Origin: Neoroseomonas lacus
Lineage (GTDB): Bacteria; Pseudomonadota; Alphaproteobacteria; Acetobacterales; Acetobacteraceae
Direction: 5' to 3'
DNA: 32,720 nucleotides
Assembly: GCF_014644535.1 (NCBI RefSeq)
Contig: NZ_BMKW01000011.1
Location: 1-32,720, forward strand
The notes beneath the pieces are model-generated. The model was not told the origin of the DNA. It was given only the letters and a program-made list of their open reading frames with translations, and searched no databases. Of this stretch, positions 8,389 to 16,800 are shown piece by piece (the first letter of the stretch is position 1; each line of letters begins with the position of its first letter). Position numbers and translations under genes: made by a program.

Positions 8389-9049
8389 GCCCGCACCCAC
8401 GCCGGCCGCCGAGTTGCACGGGCTGGTCGACAACGCCGCGCCCGACCGTCTCTATGGCTGGGCGTGGAACGCCGCCGCGCCCGCCGAGCGTGTCGCGATC
8501 GAACTGCGCCTTGGTGCCGCGACGGTATTCCGCACCACGGCGGATTTCGCCCGGCCGGACCTTGCCAAGGCCGGCATCGGTGATGGCTGCCACGCCTTCG
8601 AGATCCCGCTCGAAGCCGAGTGGATCCGCCGCCGCGCCGAATTCGCCATCGTGGCACGCGCCGGCGATGGCACCGAGACGCCAGTGCCGGTGCGGATCCG
8701 CCGCGCCGCCGGAGAACCGGCCGAGGCGGGGATGCAGCGCGCGGTGGAAGCCGTCGCCGCCGGCCAGCGTCGTCTGCACGAGGATCTGCGCAGCATTGCC
8801 GCCCGGCTGCCCGAAGCGGGGGAGCGCGCGGCGCTCGAAGCGCTGCTGCGCGCACAACAGACCCTATCGGAACAGGTCGAGACGCTGACGCTGTGGCTGA
8901 CGCGGCTCGATGAACGGCTGGCCGTGCTGCCGGAGGCCGCCCCGGCACCGGCGCGGCGCGGGCCGGATGGCTGGACCATCGGCCTCGCGGTGGTGCTGGT
9001 GGCAGTTGGCGTGGCGGCGCTCGCGCTGTCACGCGGGTTGGGTGGCTGA
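8351..9049 (+). CDS. Membrane-anchored GW-domain protein
   Basis: 232 residues from GTG 8351, fixed by the AAAGGAGGT before it. Three parts are visible: a β-rich module at about 21-118 with YGWAWN (35-40), FARPDLAKAGIGDG and HAFEIPL; a helical, probably coiled-coil stretch at about 125-195 rich in Ala, Leu, Glu and Arg; and one C-terminal transmembrane helix at about 208-227 with only a few residues after it. There is no signal peptide, so it is most simply tail-anchored with the bulk in the cytoplasm. The GW module matches the methyltransferase extension at 1174. It sits exactly between the glycosyltransferase genes and the exporter genes, ending 2 bases before the ABC start. I do not recognise a named family; a scaffold tying glycan enzymes to the exporter is my inference. 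Confidence 0.75.
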   Translation: MPSDTAPPLTRSEPAPTPAAELHGLVDNAAPDRLYGWAWNAAAPAERVAIELRLGAATVFRTTADFARPDLAKAGIGDGCHAFEIPLEAEWIRRRAEFAIVARAGDGTETPVPVRIRRAAGEPAEAGMQRAVEAVAAGQRRLHEDLRSIAARLPEAGERAALEALLRAQQTLSEQVETLTLWLTRLDERLAVLPEAAPAPARRGPDGWTIGLAVVLVAVGVAALALSRGLGG

Positions 9050-9051
9050 CG

Positions 9052-10770
9052 ATGGCATCGCTCGCCATGGCCGGGCTTTCCGCGGAGCTCGCGCGCAGCG
9101 CGCGGGCGGCGGCGCTGCTCGGCCTGGCGGGCGCCTTTGGACCCTTCGCGCTCGTCATGCTGACGGTGCAGTTCTACGCGCTGGTGGTGCCGACCGGCAG
9201 CATGTCGACCGCGCTCGGCCTGGTCGCCGGCTTCGCCCTGGTGGCGGTGACCGTGGTGGCGCTGGGCCAGATCCGCCAGCGCCTGCTGCTGGCGGGAACG
9301 GAGAGGCTGGTGCGCCGCCTGACCGCGCGGGCGCTGCCGGCCGCGACCGCCCGTGCCACGCAACCGGGCGTGGCGGCCGAACAGGCGCTGCATGACATCG
9401 AGGCGGTGCGCCGCGGCGTGGCCGGCCCGCTGACGTCCTTCGCGCTGGATGCGTTGCTGGTGCCCGCGCTGTTGCTGCTGCTCGCGACCTTCCACTGGGC
9501 CTTCGCGCTGTTTGCCGCCGCCGCCGCATCGCTCGCGCTGGTGTTCGGCCTGCTGACCGACCGCGCAACGCGCGAGGCGCTGGTCGAGGCCAACGACGCC
9601 ACCGCGCAGGCCGCCCGGCTGGTCGCCGATGCGGCCCGCGCAGCCGAGGCGGTCGAAGCGATGGGCATGTTGCCGGCACTGGTGCGTCGCTGGGCCGCTG
9701 CGCTCGCCCGCGGCACCGGCGGGCTGCGCCGCGCGCAAGGCACCGCGCGGCTGGCGCAGGCTGCGAGCTTCACGCTCTACGGCATCGCCCAGGGCGGCGC
9801 GGTGGCGGTCGGCGTGGTGGTGCTCGCCGAGGGCAGTTCGGTCGGCTACGGCATTCTCGCCGGGCTGCTGCTGACGGCGCGGGTGATGGACCCTTTCTCG
9901 CGCCTTGGCGGGCAGCTCGAGGATGCGGCGGCGGCGCGCGCCGCCTGGCGGCGGCTCGACCGGCTGTTGGTGGCCGCCGAAGCCGCGCCGGCGGCGGCGG
10001 CCAGCGCCTTCCCCTGCCCGGAAGGGCGGCTGGTGGTGGACCACGTCACGCTGGTCTTCCCCGGTTCGGCACGGCCGCTCCTGCGCGATGTCAATTTGGT
10101 GCTCGGCCCGGGCGACGTCGTGGCGCTGGCCGGCCCGCCGGGCACCGGGAAGTCGACGCTGCTGCGCCTGCTGCTCGGCATCCAGGGCAGCAATGCCGGC
10201 GACGTCTTTCTCGACGGTCACGCCACGGCGCAATGGGACCGCGCCGACCTTGCGCGGCATGTCGGCTACCTGCCGCAGGAACCCGTGCTCGGCGATGGCA
10301 GCGTGGCCGAGGCGATCGCCCGGCTGGACGAGGTGCCGGATATGCCGGCGGTGCTCGCCGCGGCGCGTCTGGCCGGGGCGCTGCGCATGGTGGCCGGCCT
10401 GCCGCACGGCTTCGCCACGCCGCTCGGTGGTCGGGTCGCGCTGTCGATGGGGCAGCGCCAGCGCGTCGCCCTCGCCCGCGCGGTCTATGGCGCGCCGCGC
10501 CTCGTGCTGCTGGACGAGCCGGCCGGCTACCTCGACAGTGAGGGTGAGGCGGCGGTGATGGCGATGATCGGGACGCTGTCGGCAGCCGGCACGGCGGTGG
10601 TCTTCACCTCCCATCGCGAGGGCCTGCTGCGCGCCGCGACCCGCGTGATGACGCTGCGGGACGGCATGCTGACGGAATTGGGCGAGCGCCGCCGCCTGCT
10701 CGCCGCGCCGTCGCCGCTGGCCGCGCTGGAACGTCCGGCGCGTCGCCTCGCCGCGCCGGTGGCGGCATGA
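9052..10770 (+). CDS. Type I secretion ABC transporter half, permease fused to ATPase
   Basis: 572 residues, PrtD-like in size and layout, with no N-terminal peptidase (C39-like) domain. A hydrophobic transmembrane region covers about 20-300 and an ATPase follows from about 325: Walker A GPPGTGKST (361-369), Q-loop YLPQEP, signature LSMGQ (from 464, Met replacing the usual Gly), Walker B LVLLDEP (484-490) with its catalytic Glu, and the H-loop TSHRE. All catalytic residues are present. It would energise export of the RTX proteins across the inner membrane with HlyD and an unlinked TolC. Its stop overlaps the start of a second, different ABC half-transporter (ATGA), pointing to a heterodimer. 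Confidence 0.88.
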   Translation: MASLAMAGLSAELARSARAAALLGLAGAFGPFALVMLTVQFYALVVPTGSMSTALGLVAGFALVAVTVVALGQIRQRLLLAGTERLVRRLTARALPAATARATQPGVAAEQALHDIEAVRRGVAGPLTSFALDALLVPALLLLLATFHWAFALFAAAAASLALVFGLLTDRATREALVEANDATAQAARLVADAARAAEAVEAMGMLPALVRRWAAALARGTGGLRRAQGTARLAQAASFTLYGIAQGGAVAVGVVVLAEGSSVGYGILAGLLLTARVMDPFSRLGGQLEDAAAARAAWRRLDRLLVAAEAAPAAAASAFPCPEGRLVVDHVTLVFPGSARPLLRDVNLVLGPGDVVALAGPPGTGKSTLLRLLLGIQGSNAGDVFLDGHATAQWDRADLARHVGYLPQEPVLGDGSVAEAIARLDEVPDMPAVLAAARLAGALRMVAGLPHGFATPLGGRVALSMGQRQRVALARAVYGAPRLVLLDEPAGYLDSEGEAAVMAMIGTLSAAGTAVVFTSHREGLLRAATRVMTLRDGMLTELGERRRLLAAPSPLAALERPARRLAAPVAA

Positions 10771-12431
10771 GCGCGACGCTGCGCCTGCGCGGGCCGGTCA
10801 CGCCAGCCAGTGGCGTGCGGCTGCCGGTCGCTGTCGTGCTGTTCGTCTGCGTGCTCCTGTCGGTCGCCGTCCAGGGCACCATGCTGACCACGCCGCTGCT
10901 GACGATGCATGTGTTCGACGGCGTGATGCAGAGCCGCAACCTCGACACGCTCTGGGTGCTCGCCGCGGCGATGCTGGTGGCATTGCTGCTCGGCGGCACG
11001 CTGCAGTTCCTGCGCGCGGCGCTGCTGGCGGCCCTTGCCGAACAGGTCGGGCGCCGGCTGCAACTGCGTGCCCTGGCGGCGTCGGTGCGGATCGCGCTCG
11101 GCGGTGACCGCACCGCGGCCGGTCGCGTGCTGCAGGATGTGTCGGCGCTGCGCCGGGTGCTCGGCGGCTCAGTGCCGGCCGATGTGCTGGATCTGCTCTC
11201 CATCCCCGTCGCCTTCGGCTTCCTGTGGCTGCTGCATCCGCTGTTCTTCGTCGTTGCGCTGGCGATGACGCTGCTGCAGGGCGGCATCGGGCTGCTCGCC
11301 GACGGTGCGACGCGCGACACGGTCGCCGCCGCCGCGCTGGCGGAAGGGCGCAGCCGGCGCGCTCTGCTCGGGCGGCTGGCGCAGCGTGACGCGGTGCTGG
11401 GGCTCGGGTTGCTGACGATAGTGCTGGCCCGCTTCGCGCCGGCGCAGGCGCGGTCACTCGACGCCCGCTTCGGCGCGGAACGGCGCGCGCGCGCCCTGGC
11501 CGGGCTGCTGGAGCTCGCGGTCTTCGCGCAGCAGATCGCGATCGTGAGTGCCGGCGTATGGTTGCTGATCGGGCAGCGGATCTCGCCCGGCTCGATGCTG
11601 GCGGCGGCGACCATGGTGTCCTTCGCGACGCGGCCGGTGGTGCATCTGGTGGGGCATTGGCGGGACTGGAGCGAGGGCATCGCCGCCGCCACACGGCTCG
11701 TCGCGGTGGCGCGGCGCGGCGCCCCGCCTGCCCCGGTGCCGGGCGATCCGTCAGCGCCCGCGGGATTGCACGCCGAGGGCCTGACACTGCGCGCGCCGGG
11801 GGCACCGAAGCCGCTGCTGCGCGACCTCGGCTTCACGCTGCCGCCGGGCGGCGCGTTGCTGCTCGCCGGGCCGAACGGCGCCGGCAAGACGACGCTGATC
11901 CGCGCCCTGCTGGGTCTCGCCGAACCCGAGGCCGGGCGCGTGCTGCTCGACGGCAGCGACACGCTGCGCACGCCGCGCAGCGAGACCGGACCGCGCATCG
12001 GCTACCTGCCGCAGGAGGCGCAATTGCTCGATGGCAGCGTGACCGACAATGTCGGCCGTTTCGAGGATGCCGGGACGGCGGCGGCGGTGGCCGCCGTGCG
12101 GCGCGTCGGCGCGCATGACGCGATCGGGCGCCTGCCGCGCGGCTACGACAATGCCGCCGGGCCGGAGGCGGGGCTATCCGGCGGACAGGCCCGGCTGGTT
12201 GCCCTCGCGCGCGCCTTCCACGGCGCACCGCGGCTGATCGTGCTCGACGAGCCCGAGGCCGGGCTCGACGGCGCGGCACGCGCGGCGCTGCGCGAGGGCG
12301 TCGCGGCGGCGCGGGCCGAAGGCGCTGCCGTGCTGCTGGTATCGCATGATCCGACCGCCTGGCGGGGCATCGTCGATGGCGTGCTGCGGCTGAAGGGCGG
12401 CGGGGACTGGGCGTTGGAGATGGCGACATGA
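10767..12431 (+). CDS. Type I secretion ABC transporter half, second subunit
   Basis: 554 residues with an N-terminal transmembrane region (about 20-300; note LLTMHVFDGVMQSRNLDTLW, a common start of type I secretion ABC permeases) and a C-terminal ATPase: Walker A GPNGAGKTT (368-376), Q-loop YLPQEA, signature LSGGQ (from 470), Walker B LIVLDEP (from 490) and H-loop VSHDP. It is clearly diverged from the upstream ABC protein, so this is not a recent duplication. Both ATPases look active. Overlaps of 4 bases on each side (ATGA) make ABC1-ABC2-HlyD a translationally coupled block. A heterodimeric exporter is the simplest reading; two separate homodimers are the alternative. Confidence 0.88.
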   Translation: MSATLRLRGPVTPASGVRLPVAVVLFVCVLLSVAVQGTMLTTPLLTMHVFDGVMQSRNLDTLWVLAAAMLVALLLGGTLQFLRAALLAALAEQVGRRLQLRALAASVRIALGGDRTAAGRVLQDVSALRRVLGGSVPADVLDLLSIPVAFGFLWLLHPLFFVVALAMTLLQGGIGLLADGATRDTVAAAALAEGRSRRALLGRLAQRDAVLGLGLLTIVLARFAPAQARSLDARFGAERRARALAGLLELAVFAQQIAIVSAGVWLLIGQRISPGSMLAAATMVSFATRPVVHLVGHWRDWSEGIAAATRLVAVARRGAPPAPVPGDPSAPAGLHAEGLTLRAPGAPKPLLRDLGFTLPPGGALLLAGPNGAGKTTLIRALLGLAEPEAGRVLLDGSDTLRTPRSETGPRIGYLPQEAQLLDGSVTDNVGRFEDAGTAAAVAAVRRVGAHDAIGRLPRGYDNAAGPEAGLSGGQARLVALARAFHGAPRLIVLDEPEAGLDGAARAALREGVAAARAEGAAVLLVSHDPTAWRGIVDGVLRLKGGGDWALEMAT

Positions 12432-13762
12432 GCGCCGCCGCCGACGCGCTCGAAGCCGCCTTCGATGCCGCCGTGCCGCCGCCGCGCATCGGCCGGCTGG
12501 TGGCCGCCGCGCTGGTGGTGCTGTTCGCCGGCGTCGGCGGGTTGCTCGGCTGGGCGGCGCTGACGCCGATCGAGCGGGCGGTGATCGGCCAGGGGTCGCT
12601 GATCGCCGAGGGGCGGCGCAAGACCGTCACGCTGCTCGAAGCCGGGATCCTGCGTGCCCTGCTGGTGCAGGAGGGTGATCGCGTGACGGCGGGCCAGCCG
12701 CTGTTGCGGCTCGATACGACGCAGGCGGATGCGGCCGCGGCGCAGGCGCGCGTCGCCTTTTGGGCGCAATCGGTTCGTGCGGCCCGGCTGATGGCCGAGC
12801 AACAGGACAGCCGGACCATGAGCCTGCCCGAAGGCGCCGGCGCGGCAGGGCGCGTCGACCCGGGCATCGCCTCGGTCATCGCGGCGGAAACGCATCTCTA
12901 TGCGGCGCGCTGGGAAGCCTATGAGGGCGCGCTCGGCGTCAGCCGCACACGCATCGCGCAAATGCAGGAACAGATGGCCGCCATCGCGGCGCAGCGGGAG
13001 GCGACGGGCACGCGTCTGCGTGCCATCCGCGAGGAATTGGACGGGGTCACCCAATTGGTTGCGCGCGGCTTCGCGACGCGGACGCGGCAATGGGAGCTGC
13101 AACGCGCCGAGGCGGAACTTGCCGGCAATCTCGGTCAGTACCAGGCGCAGGAAGCGCAGGCGCTGCAAGCGATCGCGCAGGCCGAGCTGGAGATGGCGAA
13201 TACCCGGCTCAACCGCCAACAGGAGGTGGCGCGCGACCTGCAGGACGCGCAGGCCCAGCGCGCCGATGCGCAGCAGCGGCTGCGCGGCGCGCAGGACGTG
13301 CTCGACCGGCGCCTGGTCACCGCGCCCGAGGCCGGCGTGGTCACCGAGATCCGTTTCTTCACGCCAGGCAGCAGCATCGGCGCCGGGCAGCCGGTGCTCG
13401 ACCTCGTGCCAGTCGATGACCGCCTGGCTGCCGAGGTGCGCCTCGCGTTAACCGATGTGGAGAACGTGCATGTCGGCCAGAAGGCGCGGCTGCGCCTGGC
13501 GGCGTTCCGCACGCGCGAGGTGCCGCTGGTGGATACCGACGTGACCTACGTCTCGGCTGACCGGCAGACGGATGCGCAGGGCAATTCCTATTTCGTGGCG
13601 CGGCTCGCGATCGATCCGGCGATCGCCGCGAGCCTGCCGCCCGGAGCGACGCTCGCGCCCGGGATGCCTGTCGAGGCCTTCATCCTCGGCGAGCGGCGCA
13701 GCGCGCTCGACTACGTGACGCGACCGCTTGCCGACGGCCTGCGCCGATCACTGCGGGACTGA
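12428..13762 (+). CDS. HlyD-family periplasmic adaptor of type I secretion
   Basis: 444 residues. A short cytoplasmic start is followed by one transmembrane helix at about 23-45, the conserved entry PIERAVIGQGSLIAEGRRKT, a lipoyl-like half-motif (LVQEGDRVTAGQPLLRLD, 79-96), a long α-hairpin of heptad character (about 100-290), the returning lipoyl half (RLVTAPEAGVVTEI) and a C-terminal β-barrel part ending near VEAFILGERRSALDYVTRPL. It bridges the inner-membrane ABC pair to an outer-membrane TolC-type channel, which is not in the window. It is coupled to the ABC gene by a 4-base overlap. A 62-base gap precedes the next gene. Confidence 0.92.
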   Translation: MSAAADALEAAFDAAVPPPRIGRLVAAALVVLFAGVGGLLGWAALTPIERAVIGQGSLIAEGRRKTVTLLEAGILRALLVQEGDRVTAGQPLLRLDTTQADAAAAQARVAFWAQSVRAARLMAEQQDSRTMSLPEGAGAAGRVDPGIASVIAAETHLYAARWEAYEGALGVSRTRIAQMQEQMAAIAAQREATGTRLRAIREELDGVTQLVARGFATRTRQWELQRAEAELAGNLGQYQAQEAQALQAIAQAELEMANTRLNRQQEVARDLQDAQAQRADAQQRLRGAQDVLDRRLVTAPEAGVVTEIRFFTPGSSIGAGQPVLDLVPVDDRLAAEVRLALTDVENVHVGQKARLRLAAFRTREVPLVDTDVTYVSADRQTDAQGNSYFVARLAIDPAIAASLPPGATLAPGMPVEAFILGERRSALDYVTRPLADGLRRSLRD

Positions 13763-13824
13763 ACGATGGGCAATCTCCCGCACCCGACCCTTCGCCGCCT
13801 GACCTGCATGACGAGGCCCGCCGC

Positions 13825-16800
13825 ATGACTGAGTTCTTTGCCCTGCTGGACCGCCGCCGCGCCGGACCCGCGATGGCGGAGGAGGTGCCGGAACCATCGC
13901 CGCACGAACCGATCGCGGCGGAGGCGATCCGCGCCGTGCACATGATGACGCTGGCGCGCAGTGGGCTGTTCGATGCGGCCTACTACATCGCCACCTATCC
14001 CGACATCGCCGCGGCCGGGATCGAGCCCTTCGCGCATTTCTTCGACCACGGCTTCACCGAGGGGCGGCGGCCGAACCCGTATTTCGACCCGCTGTGGTAC
14101 CTCGCGCAGAACCCTGATGTCGCCGCGGGCGGGTTGAACCCGCTGTTCCACTACGCCCTGCACGGCGACGCGGAAGGGCGGCGGCCAAGCCCGCTGTTCG
14201 ACCCCGCCTGGTACCGGACGCGCTACGACATCCCGGCCGGTGAACTCGCCCTGGCGCATTGGCTGAAGCATCGTGCAACGGGACGCTTCAGCCCGATCGC
14301 CGACTTCGATGCGGAATACTATCTCGGGCGCAACCCGGACGTTGCCGCCGCCGGTGTCGATCCCTTCGAGCATTTCTGGTTCCACGGCTATCGCGAGGGT
14401 CGCAACCCGTCGGCGGAATTCGATGTGCGCTTCTACGCCCAGCGCTACCTGCGCGGGGATGTCTCGGAGAATCCCTTTCCGCATTGGCTGGCGCATCGGC
14501 ACGAGCCAGGGGTCTTCGGCCGGATGCCGGATGACGAGGCTTCGGTGCCTCGCGAGGTGCGGCGCTTCACCAGGCCTGGTCCGGATTTCGAAGAATTCCG
14601 CCCGCTGCCGGCGGATGCGGCGAAGCGGGTGAAGTTGCTGGCCTACTACCTGCCGCAGTTCCATGCCTTCGAGCAGAACGATGCCTGGTGGGGCAAGGGC
14701 TTTACCGAGTGGACCAATGTCCCGCGTGGGCTGCCGCGCTTCCGCGGGCATTATCAGCCGCGCGTGCCGCGCGACCTCGGCTTCTATGCATTGGAAGGCA
14801 ACGAGACCTTCCGCCGCCAGGTGGAGATGGCCAAGGCCGGCGGCGTGCACGGCTTCGTCTTCTACTGGTATTGGTTCAACGGCACGCGACTGATGGAGAA
14901 GCCGGTCGAGCGCTTCCTCGCCGACGCGTCCATCGACATGCCGTTCTGCCTGATGTGGGCGAATGAGAACTGGACGCGGCGCTGGGACGGCGCCGAGAGC
15001 GAAGTGCTGATCAGCCAGGACTATCGCCCCGACGACGATGAACGGATGGTCGCCGAGTTTGCCCGGCATTTCCGCGACCCGCGCTACATCCGCATCGGAG
15101 GGCGGCCGGTGCTGATGGTCTATCGCCCGGCGCTGATCCCGCAGAGCAAGTCCACCGTCGCGCGCTGGCGCCACCTGTTTCGCGAGCAGCATGGCGAGGA
15201 CCCCCTGCTGGTCATGGCGCAGGGCTTCGGCGACACCGACCCGCGGCCACATGGCCTCGATGGCGCCATCGAATTCCCGCCGCACAAGCTGACGCAGAAC
15301 CTGGAGCCGATCGCGACCGGGCTCGACATCCTCGACCCCGACTTCACCGGCAAGGTGCACGAGTATGAGAGCGTGGTGCGCGTCTCGCTCGAGGAGGCGG
15401 CCCCGGACTTCCCGCTGATCCGCACCGCGGTGCCGTCCTGGGACAATGACGCGCGGCGGCAGGGCACCGGGCTCGTCATCACCGGCAGCACGCCAGCGAA
15501 GTACGAGGCCTGGCTAGCCGCACTGATCGAGCATGCCGGCAAGCATCCCTTCCATGGCGAAGCCATCGTCTGCGTCAACGCCTGGAACGAATGGTGCGAG
15601 GGCGCCTATCTCGAACCCGACCTGCATTTCGGCAGCGCATATCTGAACGCGACCGGCCGCGCGGTGACCGGCCAGACGCGCCTGGGCGAGGAGGCACCGC
15701 CGCGCGTCCTTCTCGTCGGGCACGACGCCTTCCCCGGCGGCGCGCAGCAACTGCTGTTGTCAATCGGCACGACGCTGCGCCGCGCCTTCGGTGTCGAGGT
15801 CGAGTTCCTGCTGCTCGCCGGCGGCGCGATGGAGGCGGCCTACCGCCGGGTGGCGCCGACGACGGTGGTGGCCGGGGCGGCCGCCCTGTCCGCCCGCATC
15901 GGCGCTTTGGCGGCGCGCGGCTGGCGGCATGCCATCGTCAACACCACCGCCGCCGGTCCCGCCGTCGCGACGCTGCGTGCCGCCGGTCTCGATGCGGTGC
16001 TGCTGGTGCACGAATTGCCGCGGTTGATCCGCGAGAAGCACCTGACCGAGAGCGCGCGCGCCGGCATCACCGCCGCGCGCTCGGTGGTGTTCCCCGCGCC
16101 CTTCGTGCGCGACGAGGTGCTGTCCACCCTGGGGCTCACCGCCGATGAGCATTGCGTGCTGCGGTCGCAGGGAATCTACAAGGACCTCACCGCGTCCCCC
16201 GATGCAGCGGCGGGAATCCGTGCGGAACTTGGCCTGGGCGTGGAAGACCGGCTGGTGCTCGGCATCGGCTATGCCGACATGCGCAAGGGTTTCGACCTGT
16301 TCCTGCAACTGTGGCGCCTGCTGCGCTGGCGTGGCCGGCGCGGGGTGCACCTGTGCTGGCTCGGCAGCATGGACCCGGAGATGGAAGCTTGGCTGGCGGA
16401 GGAGATCGCCGTCGCTCGCGACACCGGCACCTTCCACATGCCGGGCCGGCGCGATGATGTGGGCGCCTTCTTGCGCGCGGCGGATGCCTATGCGCTGACC
16501 TCGCGCGAGGACCCCTTCCCCTCGGTGGCGCTGGAGGCGCTGGCGGCCGGCTTGCCGGTCGTCGCCTTCGATCGCAGCGGCGGCATCCCGGGCCTGCTGG
16601 CCGAGACCGGCGCGGGCACGGTGGTGCCTTATGGCGACGTGACGGCGATGGCGGAAGCGCTGTCCGGCGTGCTGCGGACAGCGCCCGAGGATGCGACGCG
16701 GCGGCAGGAAGCGGCCTCGCGCAAGCGGCTTGCCGCCTCGCGCTTCGCCTGGCGGCCCTATGTGCGGGACCTGCTGCACCTGGCGGTGCCGGACCTGCCC

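Noticed and set aside
8452..10614. Long minus-strand open frame of about 720 codons opposite the first ABC gene
   Set aside because: The plus strand holds a complete ABC transporter with all motifs; the antisense product is rich in Arg, Gln and His and has no recognisable domain.
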